The notes: generated by a model not told the origin, from the letters alone. 64,000 nucleotides of DNA from an uncultured Pelagibacteraceae bacterium (GCA_902521355.1 CABYRT010000003.1:51790-115789); one strand, 5' to 3'. Shown: positions 37,391-47,391, counted from the first letter of the stretch. Numbers and translations: made by a program.

Positions 37391-38445
37391 TGCAAAAAAG
37401 TTTTGTTAAAGAGTTTAAACTCTACTGCAAAAAGAAAAATTTAGATGTTAATTCTCATCAGATAAAACTCATAAAAACATTAGAAAAATATTATAAATTA
37501 AACTACAAATCATTTATCTCAAAAATTTTATCAAAAAAAAATTATAGAAAAGGCTTTTATCTTTATGGAGACGTTGGTGTTGGCAAAACTATGATATTAG
37601 ATTTTTTTTTCGACTTAGTTGAAGGTAAAAAATTAAAACTTCACTTCAATGAGTTTATGCTTAGCTTTCACGACTTTGTACACCAATCCAAAGATAAAAA
37701 TGATGAAAATAAATTAAGTAAATTTGTTAAAAAATTAAAATCGAAAGCAAAATTAATATATTTTGACGAGTTTCAAGTTACAAATATAGTAGATGCAATG
37801 ATACTTGGAAAATTATTTGATGAAATATTTAAAGAAGATTTAAAAATTATTGTAACTTCTAATATAAAAATAGAAAATTTGTACAAAGATGGGTTGCAAA
37901 GAGATCAATTCAAACCTTTTATAAAAATAATGCAAAAGCAATCATTTGAATATGAATTAAATATAGATGATGATTATAGAAAGTCCAAAGGTAATAAAAC
38001 TCAAAGATATTACTCACCTTTAAATCAAGAAAACAATTTTAAAATAAACAAATTATTTAGAGTGATGACTAAAGATAAGGTTTTAAAAGAAAAGATTTTA
38101 AATATTAAAGGAAGAAAATTTATTTTAAAAAATTTTTATGATGGAATTGTTCGATTAACTTTTAAAGAAGTATGTGATAAAAATTTAGGATCAGAGGATT
38201 ATATAAAAATAGTAAAAAATTGTTTTTTTATAGTTATGGAAAATGTACCAGCGTTTAATGATTTAAATTCAAATCAACAACAAAGATTTATTACTTTTTT
38301 AGATATCGTGTATGATCAAAATATACCTATGGCCATTAGTGCAGAACAAAATATTGATAAACTCACATCATCAAGGTTATTGGAAAAACCATTTAAGCGT
38401 ACAATTAGCCGATTATATGAACTAACATCTAAAAAGAATTTATGA
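37390..38445 (+). CDS. zapE: AFG1/ZapE-like ATPase
   Basis: GFYLYGDVGVGKTMILDFFF, YFDEFQVTNIVDAMILG. Confidence 0.9.
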   Translation: MQKSFVKEFKLYCKKKNLDVNSHQIKLIKTLEKYYKLNYKSFISKILSKKNYRKGFYLYGDVGVGKTMILDFFFDLVEGKKLKLHFNEFMLSFHDFVHQSKDKNDENKLSKFVKKLKSKAKLIYFDEFQVTNIVDAMILGKLFDEIFKEDLKIIVTSNIKIENLYKDGLQRDQFKPFIKIMQKQSFEYELNIDDDYRKSKGNKTQRYYSPLNQENNFKINKLFRVMTKDKVLKEKILNIKGRKFILKNFYDGIVRLTFKEVCDKNLGSEDYIKIVKNCFFIVMENVPAFNDLNSNQQQRFITFLDIVYDQNIPMAISAEQNIDKLTSSRLLEKPFKRTISRLYELTSKKNL

Positions 38446-38861
38446 GACAAGAATTTTTTAATCTTGAACTTAAAACAAATGGTCAAAAATTATATGAATT
38501 TACTGATCAAACGATAGACTGGATAAATAAAAATAATTTTAATAATGGTATTTTAAATTTAAGCATACAGCACACTAGTGCATCTTTAATTGTTCAAGAA
38601 AATGCTGATCCTGATGTTCAATCAGATTTAATTAATTATTTTGATAAAATTGCTCCAATGGATAATAAATTATATATTCATACAATAGAAGGTAAGGACG
38701 ATATGCCAGCTCATATAAAGTCAGCGTTAACTAACAATCAAATATCCCTCAGTATAAAAAACAAACAACTTTTGCTGGGAACTTGGCAAGGAATTTACCT
38801 TTTTGAACATAGGTTGGCTTCTACAAAAAGGCTGATTATTCATCATTTTATTGGAGATTAA
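38442..38861 (+). CDS. YjbQ/UPF0047 family protein
   Basis: LSIQHTSASLIVQENADPDVQSDL, GTWQGIYLFEHR. Confidence 0.92.
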   Translation: MRQEFFNLELKTNGQKLYEFTDQTIDWINKNNFNNGILNLSIQHTSASLIVQENADPDVQSDLINYFDKIAPMDNKLYIHTIEGKDDMPAHIKSALTNNQISLSIKNKQLLLGTWQGIYLFEHRLASTKRLIIHHFIGD

Positions 38862-40277
38862 TTTTTTAAAGTTTGAAATGCTTTGAGAGCTGCATTTCTG
38901 GCTTCTTCATGTACAACTATTGGAGAAGGGTAATCAGAACCAATTTTAGTTTTTATAGCTTCTTGATATTTTGTTTCCATTTCCCATGGTTTATGAATAA
39001 ATTTACTTGGAACTCTCTCAAGTTCAGGTACCCATTTTTTTACATACAAACCTTGTTTATCAAATTTTTCACCCTGCAATATAGGATTAAAAATTCTAAA
39101 ATAAGGGGCTGCATCTGCACCACAGCCAGCAACCCATTGCCATTGTGCAACATTGTTTGCTTCATTAAAATCTAACAAACAATTTCTAAAATGTTTTTCA
39201 CCTTCTTTCCAATTAATTCTTAAATGTTTTACAAGAAAAGAACCAACTACCATTCTAATTCTATTATGCATCCAACCTGTTTCATAAAGTTGTCTCATCC
39301 CAGCATCAACAATTGGGTATCCAGTCATACCATTTTTCCAAGCTTTCAAATTTTTTGCATTTTTATCCCATGGAAATTTATCAAATTCTTTTCTTAAATT
39401 ACCTTTTAGCATTTCAGGGAAATAATTAATTAAACTATGTGAAAATTCTCTCCAGCCTATTTCATTTAGATATTTTTTAACACTAATATTTTTTGATTTA
39501 TATTTATAACATTTGTCCCAAATGTTACTTACATGTATTTGTCCATTTCTAATGAATGGCGAAAGTTTTGATGAACCATTTATAGCTGGATAATCTCTGT
39601 CAACTCCATATTTCAACATTCTATTTTCAACAAACTCATTTAAATATTTTTCGGATTGTTTTTTCTGTTGGGTCCCAATATTTTTCAAATTTTTTATACC
39701 AATTTTTCTTTGGTAAAATTTGATCTGGAACATTATTATTTTTGAATAATTTTATTTTGCTCTTAACTTTTTTTACTTTTAATGTTTTGTTTGGGATACT
39801 ATCCAAGTAAATTTGCTCTCCAACTCTCCAAAATGGACTATAAACTTTATAAGGGCTTCCATCATCTTTTGTAACATTATTATATTCATTAAGAACATTT
39901 CCTTTAAAGCATTTTGAAAGTATTTTGTTTTTTTCAAAAATTTTAATGAGATCATTATCTAACTTTAATTGAGATGGCTCATATATTTTATTCCAAAATA
40001 TAGAAATTTCTTGTTTGCCTTTGACTTTACTAAAAAAAGTTATCTCATCAGAAAATACTAATTCTAATTCAATATTGTATTTAATTAATTCATCTTTAAA
40101 ATTAATTAAAGATTTATTTACCCACCATTTTTGAGCTTCTCTAACATCATCAAAATTTTCCTTGTTATAAATATATAATGCTGTGACAGTATCGTAATTA
40201 TTTGTTGCATAAGATAATGCAGTATTATTTTTTATTCTAAAATCGTCTCTTATCCAAACAACAGCTTTTTTTGACAT
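38858..40277 (-). pseudogene. Deoxyribodipyrimidine photolyase/cryptochrome family, split by one extra base in an A6 run (39659-39664)
   Basis: N-terminal part ORF 39636-40277 and C-terminal part ORF 38858-39733; deleting one A joins WDPTEK to QSEKYLNEFVENRMLKYGVDRDYPAINGSSKLSP. Confidence 0.88.
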
Positions 40278-40282
40278 ATAAT

Positions 40283-41416
40283 TTACTTTCTGCCTTTAGA
40301 TAGCAATTGTTTATAAAGTTTTACATCTGCATTACCTTCGCATCCAATAACTAAAACGTTAGATTTTTCGTTAAGATTTATTAATTTCTTTGTTTTAGGA
40401 TTATTACAGAGACTTATAAGACTGATAATTCCTGGTGTAGCACATTCACCACCTATTATTGATCTTTTACTCAGTTTCTTGTCTTTAAGCATTGCAACAG
40501 TTTTAGGAACTTTTGAGTCATTTACAGTGACACAACAATTACTAGCCTTTTTTAATACATGCCAAGGTATGAGAGACATTTCATTGCATGACATACCACC
40601 CATTATACTTTCTTTTTTTATTTTAATTTTTTTTAAACTTTTGTTTTTTATGCTTTGAAGTACACAATCAGCTCCATCAGGTTCAACTATTATTATTTTA
40701 GGAATTCTCTTGAAATATTTTGCAACTCCTGCAACTACACCTGCTGCCATGCCACCAACGCCAGCTTGAAGGAATATATGTGTAATATAATGCGTAGTTT
40801 GTTTTGAAATTTCTTTAATCATAATTGAATAACCAGCCATAGTTAGCAAAGGAACATAACTATAATTCTTCGTAGATACATCTTGAACAATATTCCAATT
40901 ATTCTTTTTTGATAATTTTTTACACTCGTTTAATGAGTTTTCGTAATTACCTTTTACTCGAATTACATCAGCTCCAAATTTTTCAATTTCTTTTACTCTT
41001 GCTTCACTTACATATTGACTAACAAATATTTTACATTGTAAACCCAATCTTTGAGCGCCCCAAGCAACTGATCTACCATGATTCCCAGCTGTTGCAGATG
41101 ATATTATTATATTTTTTTTCCTTTTAGATATTTTTTCTACAGCATATGCTCCACCTAAAGCTTTAAATGATTTTAAATGAAATCTTTTCGACTCATCTTT
41201 GTAAAAAATATTATTAAGTTTTAAATTTTTGTTTAGTTTCTCTAATTTTAATAATGGTGTTTTTTTATAGTTTTTCCACTTAGATATAGAATTAAACGCG
41301 TCAGTGATTATTTTTGACGAAATGATATTTAAAATATGGTTTCGATTAAAATTATAATTTTTATTCGATATAAATTTTGTAAGTTTCCATTTTCTATAAC
41401 TATCAAAGCTTTTCAC
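40283..41416 (-). CDS. PLP-dependent lyase, diaminopropionate ammonia-lyase-like
   Basis: YKDESKRFHLKSFKALGGAYAVEK, SATAGNHGRSVAWGAQRLG motifs. Confidence 0.75.
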   Translation of the reverse strand: MKSFDSYRKWKLTKFISNKNYNFNRNHILNIISSKIITDAFNSISKWKNYKKTPLLKLEKLNKNLKLNNIFYKDESKRFHLKSFKALGGAYAVEKISKRKKNIIISSATAGNHGRSVAWGAQRLGLQCKIFVSQYVSEARVKEIEKFGADVIRVKGNYENSLNECKKLSKKNNWNIVQDVSTKNYSYVPLLTMAGYSIMIKEISKQTTHYITHIFLQAGVGGMAAGVVAGVAKYFKRIPKIIIVEPDGADCVLQSIKNKSLKKIKIKKESIMGGMSCNEMSLIPWHVLKKASNCCVTVNDSKVPKTVAMLKDKKLSKRSIIGGECATPGIISLISLCNNPKTKKLINLNEKSNVLVIGCEGNADVKLYKQLLSKGRK

Positions 41417-41417
41417 T

Positions 41418-42746
41418 TTAACAGTCTAGAGTATTCTGTCTTTCCCATTTTGTAATTGGTTTGGACTTATCAAATTTTTCGTTATCATTAAAATCTTTTA
41501 ATTCCGAAGTCCTTAACTTGACAAAACTTTTAATTACTTCTTTTCCAAATGCTTTATTCATTTCTTTATTATTTTCAATTTTATCAAGAGAATCTTTTAG
41601 TTCATTTGGTAATTTAGAAAGGTTTGGATATTTTTTATAATCCTCATACATATTACAAAAAAAAGAGGTTTGCCAGGATTAATTCTTTTATTTAATCCCT
41701 CCATTCCTGCAGCTAATACACTAGCTTGAAGTAAATAAGGATTTGCGGATCCATCCATAAGTCTTAATTCAAATCTTCCTGGATCAGGAACCCTTATCAT
41801 ATGTGTACGGTTATTTCCTGTATATGATATACTGCTTGGAGACCATGTGGCACCAGATTTTGTTGGTGCAGCATTTATTCGTCTGTAACTATTTATTGTT
41901 GGATTAAAAAAAGTAGATAAGGATGAAGCATGTTTCATGATGCCTCCCAAAAAGTTATAAGCTGTCTTGCTTAGCCCAAGCTTATCATGTTTATCAAGAA
42001 AGATATTTTTCTTTCCTTTCCATAAAGAAATATGTGCATGACATCCGTTACCAGTTAAATTTTCAAAAGGTTTTGGCATAAATGTTGCTCTCAAATCATG
42101 CTTTTCTGCAATAGTTTTAACCATAAATTTAAAAAAAGTGTGTCTATCAGCAGTTTTTAGACAATCTGAATAATCCCAATTCATTTCAAATTGCCCATTA
42201 GCATCTTCGTGGTCATTTTGATAAGGACCCCATCCCATTTCAATCATACAATCACAAATTTCTTTTATAAGCTCATATCTTCTCATTAATGAAGACTGGT
42301 CATAACAAGGTTTAGATTGAGTATCTCTATTATCAGCAATTGTGTTCCCATCAGGAGAAATCAAAAAATACTCACACTCCACACCTGACTTCATGCTGTA
42401 TCCCAATTCAGATAATTTTTTTTATTTGTTTTTTTAACATCACTCTTGGTGAAGCATCGACTGGTTTACCATTCATCCATAAATCCGAAGCCAACCAACC
42501 AACTTCTTTATTCCATGGTAGTTGAATTAAACTGTCAGGATCAGGTATTGCAAACATATCAGAGTCAGCTGGCGTCATATCTAACCAAGCTGCAAATCCA
42601 GCAAATCCAGCACCATTTACTTGCATATCTTTTATCGCATGAGCAGGAACCAATTTTGATCTTAATACACCAAATAAATCTACAAAACTTATTAAAAAAT
42701 ATTTAATTTTTTTTTGTTTTGAAATTTTAAATAAATTTTTTGCCAT
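41418..42746 (-). pseudogene. Glutamine synthetase family (GlnT/GmaS-like), split into three ORFs by two homopolymer indels (42416-42423 and 41657-41664)
   Basis: Fragments 42408-42746, 41597-42406, 41418-41651 are consecutive parts of a GS-III-like protein (SGVECEYFL, GNGCHAHIS, NRTHMIRVPDPGRFELRLMD). Confidence 0.88.
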
Positions 42747-42763
42747 CTAATAACGTAACACAA

Positions 42764-42928
42764 TTATTTAAAAAATGATAAAAAGAAATCTTTGTAATAA
42801 ATTAAATTTACACCAATAATAATTAATATTGCTATAATTACTCCATACTTTGCTTTTGGCCATGCAAGACGTGCCATTTTGCTAGGAGTTTTATTTTCAT
42901 TTTGATTATTTTCTTCAGAATTTTGCAT
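42764..42928 (-). CDS. Small single-TM protein (~54 aa; supplied ORF extends to a GTG at 42946, which lies inside a hairpin)
   Basis: MQNSEENNQNENKTPSKMARLAWPKAKYGVIIAILIIIGVNLIYYKDFFLSFFK. Confidence 0.55.
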   Translation of the reverse strand: MQNSEENNQNENKTPSKMARLAWPKAKYGVIIAILIIIGVNLIYYKDFFLSFFK

Positions 42929-42966
42929 TAAAAAAAAAGAGGGCACAGTATTTCATGCGCCCTCTT
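42929..42966 (-). terminator. Terminator-like hairpin on minus strand, AAGAGGGCgca...tgtGCCCTCTT then T9
   Basis: 8 bp plus 3 further inner pairs with one wobble; T9 tract runs to AATG of the downstream small ORF. Confidence 0.8.
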
Positions 42967-42973
42967 AAAAGTT

Positions 42974-43195
42974 TTAACCGTCTGTTATATTGCTTTTCCA
43001 GTCGTTAGCACTTGGTTTTTTTCTGACAATTGCATTCATCTTACCATCTTCTTGTTTAGATGAAATAATATGCCAGCCAACCCAAATAAGAATTGCTATT
43101 ATAACTAGCACTCCTTCCGAACCAACACCTGGATAGACAGATCCTTGTACCTCAGAGGCACTTAAATGATCTATCCAATTTGATACTGTTGCCAT
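42974..43195 (-). CDS. Small single-TM protein, 73 aa, next to Amt
   Basis: ORF with TM segment GVLVIIAILIWVGWHII and close spacing to amt. Confidence 0.6.
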   Translation of the reverse strand: MATVSNWIDHLSASEVQGSVYPGVGSEGVLVIIAILIWVGWHIISSKQEDGKMNAIVRKKPSANDWKSNITDG

Positions 43196-43208
43196 TTACA
43201 TACCTCCT

Positions 43209-44609
43209 TTATCTACTGGCCGAGACTACAGCTTTTTCGTCTTCTTTAGCCTCTTCCATAATTGTATAGTCAAGTCCTGCAAGTTCTACTTCTCTTGGTA
43301 TTCTTAATTTACCCATTCCGTGAAGAACTTTTGCAATTATATATCCAGGAAGCATACCTAGTACAAAAAACATTATTATTGCACCGATAAACATTCCAAG
43401 AGGATTAATTGCTGCATAATTAGTTCCATCCCACATAGCTCCAACACTGTATCCAGATGAAGGATAACCATTTAAAACGAAACCACATATCACAAGACCA
43501 ACAAATCCAGCATAACCATGAACAGCTACTGCTCCAACTGCATCGTCGATTTTATATTTTTTCTCGACCCAGTAATGCATTTTGTAAGCTATAACTACTC
43601 CGATCATACCGATTATCATTGATTGTATTGGATGATATAAATCATTACCTGCAGATGCACATATTATTCCCGCAAGTCCTGATGAATAAGTCCAGAAAGG
43701 ATCTCCCTTCGAGACCACATACCCTGCTAACAACCCTCCAGATAACGACATTAAAAAGTTCATCGTTATTCCACTAAGTGTGGTGGGAGTTAGGTAGATG
43801 TTCGTTGCAGTAAAGAAAGTTACACCTTCCATACCATATTCAGGTCCAAGATCATAAATCGGAACATTACATGCAGCGTAAAAGCCCCAAAAACCTGTAT
43901 AGATTAAGAATAATCCAACAGTCACTAACCAAGGATTTCTTGGTCCAATGTTTCTCGGTTCTCCGCTAGATGAAAATTTTCCAATTCTTGGTCCTAAAAC
44001 AATTAGAACACCTAAGGCAAAACCTCCGGCAATTGCGTGAATTACTCCCGAAGCATAAGCATCGTGATATCCTAATATTTTTAACATCCATCCATCAAAA
44101 TGCCATCCCCATGAAGCATCTATTGTCCAGAAAACAGATCCAATTGCAATTGCAAGTATTCCAAATGCAAAAGTAGTTATCCTTTCAATAACCGCTCCAG
44201 ATACAATTGAAGCTGCAGTCCATGAAAATAATAAAAAGGCTGCCCAGAAGACACCCATTATATGATCATTAAGATTTACGGCCATCAATGCATTTGTAGG
44301 ATTAGCAAGATCATTTCCACCAAATCCACCTCCAAGAACTAGACCAGTACTTTCGGTCATAATCGAAGGAGCTAATCCGGGTCCTGTTGGAAATGCCCAG
44401 TATATCCACCAACCAAAGAAAAACCATGTGACTGTTACCAGTGGTATCAGCATTGTATTTTTCATAAGAGTGTGTTGGTGATGTTTGTAACGAGATGCCC
44501 CAACTTCATACATACAGAATCCCACGTGGATCAAAAACATAAGAACCACAGTTACCCAATAGTAAAATTCTGTAAATAAGGTTGTGAGAGCACCTAATTG
44601 ATCAGTCAT
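43209..44609 (-). CDS. amt: Ammonium (possibly methylamine) transporter, Amt family
   Basis: Multi-TM; twin-His motifs ASGVIHAIAGG and VGAVAVHGYAG. Confidence 0.9.
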   Translation of the reverse strand: MTDQLGALTTLFTEFYYWVTVVLMFLIHVGFCMYEVGASRYKHHQHTLMKNTMLIPLVTVTWFFFGWWIYWAFPTGPGLAPSIMTESTGLVLGGGFGGNDLANPTNALMAVNLNDHIMGVFWAAFLLFSWTAASIVSGAVIERITTFAFGILAIAIGSVFWTIDASWGWHFDGWMLKILGYHDAYASGVIHAIAGGFALGVLIVLGPRIGKFSSSGEPRNIGPRNPWLVTVGLFLIYTGFWGFYAACNVPIYDLGPEYGMEGVTFFTATNIYLTPTTLSGITMNFLMSLSGGLLAGYVVSKGDPFWTYSSGLAGIICASAGNDLYHPIQSMIIGMIGVVIAYKMHYWVEKKYKIDDAVGAVAVHGYAGFVGLVICGFVLNGYPSSGYSVGAMWDGTNYAAINPLGMFIGAIIMFFVLGMLPGYIIAKVLHGMGKLRIPREVELAGLDYTIMEEAKEDEKAVVSASR

Positions 44610-44620
44610 ATTTCTCTCTC

Positions 44621-44666
44621 CTATTAATAGTTAATAGACTCTATGAAATTTTTTTTACGCTGACAA
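44621..44666 (-). promoter_or_regulatory. Candidate promoter TTGTCA-N17-TAGAGT plus inverted repeat CTATTAA-CTA-TTAATAG upstream of amt
   Basis: Minus strand read directly: -35 44666-44661, -10 44643-44638, repeat 44637-44621. Confidence 0.45.
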
Positions 44667-44725
44667 TTTTATTTTATTTATAAAAAGTAGAAGTTAATAA
44701 TTATTTTATCAACTTGAAATTGAAA

Positions 44726-45136
44726 TTAGAATTTTAAATATGCTTTTTTAAGGTCAACCAGAGGATGATTCGGGGACATTTGAAACTTTACCAATAATTC
44801 TCTAGCTATCATATCTCTATCCTGCTGATTATTAGGTAATTTTATTTTACTTGGTATCGTTACCCAACCGTTAGCATTTCTATCGAATACAGCAGGTCTA
44901 TTTTCTTCATATCCCATATGAACATCTTCTAACCAATTAAGATCATCCCAACCCATAGCTTCTATATATTTTTTTAAAAATGGAGTGAGTCGACTATAGT
45001 CAGGCAAAAGATTAACGTCATATCGATAGCCAATTGTTTGGCCAATCATTTTTTCTCTAGCAGTCTCTTTTTTCTTTCCTAATTGACCTTTGATCTCTTT
45101 TGATTTGACTTTTTTCTTACCTTTTTTCTTTGGCAT
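44726..45136 (-). CDS. Conserved-looking hypothetical, 136 aa, Lys-rich N-terminus
   Basis: ORF between mgsC-like and amt, no recognised domain. Confidence 0.6.
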   Translation of the reverse strand: MPKKKGKKKVKSKEIKGQLGKKKETAREKMIGQTIGYRYDVNLLPDYSRLTPFLKKYIEAMGWDDLNWLEDVHMGYEENRPAVFDRNANGWVTIPSKIKLPNNQQDRDMIARELLVKFQMSPNHPLVDLKKAYLKF

Positions 45137-45144
45137 ATTTGCTA

Positions 45145-46536
45145 TTAGATTTTATGGAAATCTTTAACTCCTACTGTATGATTTGTTCCTGCAAGAGGCA
45201 CTTTAGCTAAAGCAGACGCCTCCATTGTTAATGCAGCCATATCTTCTGGTTCTAGCGAGTGAATATTTGTTTTTCCACATGCTCTAGCCAACAATTGAGC
45301 CTCCAATGTCATCGCATGCAAGTAATTATAAACTCTTAATGCTGCATCATCAGGATTTAATCTTTTTCTTAATTTTGGATCTTGAGTAGCAACTCCTACT
45401 GGACATCTACCGGTATGACAGTGATAGCAATGACCTGCGGGAACACCCATTTCTTTTTCAAAATTAGATTCTGGTATTTCTTTATTGCAATTTAATGCCA
45501 CCATTGCGCCTGTTCCGATTGCAATTGCGTCTGCACCAAGTGCTAAAGCTTTAGCCATATCTGCTCCATCTCTAACACCACCTGCATAAATTAAAGTTAC
45601 CTTTCCAGTTTTACCTACATCATCCAAAGCTCTTCTTGCTTCTCTAATTCCTGCTATTCCTGGGATACCTGTGTTTGCAGCTGCAATGTGTGGTCCAGCA
45701 CCTGTTGAACCTTCCATTCCATCAAGATAAATTGAATCTGGATCGCATTTTGCTGCCATCCTTACATCATCATACACTTTAGCTGCTCCAAGTTTTAATT
45801 GAATTGGCACCTTGTTTTTTGTTAATTCTCTAAGCTCTTGAACTTTTAAAGCTAAATCATCTGGACCCAGCCAATCAGGATGTCTTGCTGGAGATCTTTG
45901 ATCAATACCCGCAGGTAGCGATCTCATTTCTGCAACTTGGTCAGTAACTTTTTGACCCATCAAATGACCACCCATTCCAACTTTTTGTCCTTGTCCAATA
46001 AATACCTCAATTCCATCAGCTAGTTGTGCATGGTGTGGGTTAAAACCGTATCTTGATTGTATGCACTGATAAAACCATTTTTCTGAATATCTTCTCTCAT
46101 CTGGTATCATTCCACCTTCACCAGAACATGTTGCGCTACCAGCCATTGTAGCACCTCTAGCTAATGCAGTTTTTGCTTCATAAGATAAAGCTCCAAAACT
46201 CATTCCCGTAATGTAAACTGGAATATCAAGTTCAATTGGATTTTCACATCTTGGACCAATAATAGTTTTGGTCTCACATTTTTCTCTGTAACCTTCAATA
46301 ACAAATCTTGTTAATGTACCTGGCAAGAAAACTAGATCATCGAAAGTAGGTATCTTTTTCATCAAAGCCATTCCTCTCATTCTGTATCTTCCTAATTCCG
46401 CTTTGATATGTATGTCGTCCATAACTTCTGGAGTAAAAATAGCGTTGTGTCCTAACAAACTTTTGTTTCTTGAAGCTATTCCATTACCATTAGAATGTCC
46501 GTTTGACTTTCCATTACCATTTTTTTTCTTTGCCAT
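45145..46536 (-). CDS. Glutamate synthase-like FMN domain protein; N-methylglutamate synthase subunit C (MgsC/GlxD)-like
   Basis: DGMEGSTGAGP, YAGGVRDGADMAKALALGADAIAIGT, CYHCHTGRCPVGVATQ. Confidence 0.85.
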   Translation of the reverse strand: MAKKKNGNGKSNGHSNGNGIASRNKSLLGHNAIFTPEVMDDIHIKAELGRYRMRGMALMKKIPTFDDLVFLPGTLTRFVIEGYREKCETKTIIGPRCENPIELDIPVYITGMSFGALSYEAKTALARGATMAGSATCSGEGGMIPDERRYSEKWFYQCIQSRYGFNPHHAQLADGIEVFIGQGQKVGMGGHLMGQKVTDQVAEMRSLPAGIDQRSPARHPDWLGPDDLALKVQELRELTKNKVPIQLKLGAAKVYDDVRMAAKCDPDSIYLDGMEGSTGAGPHIAAANTGIPGIAGIREARRALDDVGKTGKVTLIYAGGVRDGADMAKALALGADAIAIGTGAMVALNCNKEIPESNFEKEMGVPAGHCYHCHTGRCPVGVATQDPKLRKRLNPDDAALRVYNYLHAMTLEAQLLARACGKTNIHSLEPEDMAALTMEASALAKVPLAGTNHTVGVKDFHKI

Positions 46537-47391
46537 TTAAATTGCTCCTTTTTTTTCTGTAGGTTCAAGAGCATCGTAATTCCAAAGTTTTTTTCCTGCT
46601 ACAACTTTGGTCATCTTAGAAACATCGAAGTTTTCTCCGATCTCCGCAACCTGTAATTTTCTTTTAAGCCAGTCTTGATCTGAATCAGTTAACTCAGCTT
46701 CGACAGCATCACTACCAAATGATCCAATTTTTCCACCTACAAAAATTGTCCCATCATACATAGAGTCTCCTAAATTTATTCCAACGTCTCCAAGAATAAT
46801 AATTCGCCCTCTCTGCATCATAAAACCTGTAAAAGCACCAGCATCTCCGCCAATAATTATTGTTCCACCTTTTTGATCAATTCCTGTTCTGGCACCTACG
46901 CTTCCTTTGCATATCAGATCTCCACCTCTAATTGCCGCACCAAAACATGAACCTGCATTTTTTTCAATTACTACTTTTCCTGCCATCATATTTTCTGCAC
47001 ATGACCATCCCACTCTTCCATTAATTCTAACAATAGGACCATCCATTGATCCACATCCAAAGTATCCTAAGCTACCTTCAAATATTAAATTTAATTTATT
47101 GAGGATTCCAACTCCCAAACTATGTTTCCCTTGAGGGTTTTTTATTACAATTGTTCCGTATCCATCTTTCATTAATTCATCAATTTTTTTATTTGCTTCA
47201 CGACAATCCATGTTCTTAACGTCAATTTCAGTTCTTTTGTTAAAATCTACATCATATGTCCCAAAGTAATAAAAATTCTCTGCCTCATCTGGATTAAAAA
47301 ATTTTTGTTGTGTTTTTCCAGTTAAGACTTCTGTATGAAGTCCCATTGATTGAGCTTTACTTTTTTTTTCTGATGTTTTTAAATTTGCCAT
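46537..47391 (-). CDS. Glutamate synthase GXGXG-domain protein; MgsB/GlxC-like
   Basis: Repeated G-rich beta-helix blocks (GSCFGAAIRGGDLICKGSVGARTG...GGDAGAFTG). Confidence 0.85.
   Translation of the reverse strand: MANLKTSEKKSKAQSMGLHTEVLTGKTQQKFFNPDEAENFYYFGTYDVDFNKRTEIDVKNMDCREANKKIDELMKDGYGTIVIKNPQGKHSLGVGILNKLNLIFEGSLGYFGCGSMDGPIVRINGRVGWSCAENMMAGKVVIEKNAGSCFGAAIRGGDLICKGSVGARTGIDQKGGTIIIGGDAGAFTGFMMQRGRIIILGDVGINLGDSMYDGTIFVGGKIGSFGSDAVEAELTDSDQDWLKRKLQVAEIGENFDVSKMTKVVAGKKLWNYDALEPTEKKGAI

Noticed and set aside
42929-42946. GTG start at 42946 for the small TM protein
   Set aside because: Start and first six codons come from a terminator-like hairpin and T-tract; ATG 42928 is more plausible.
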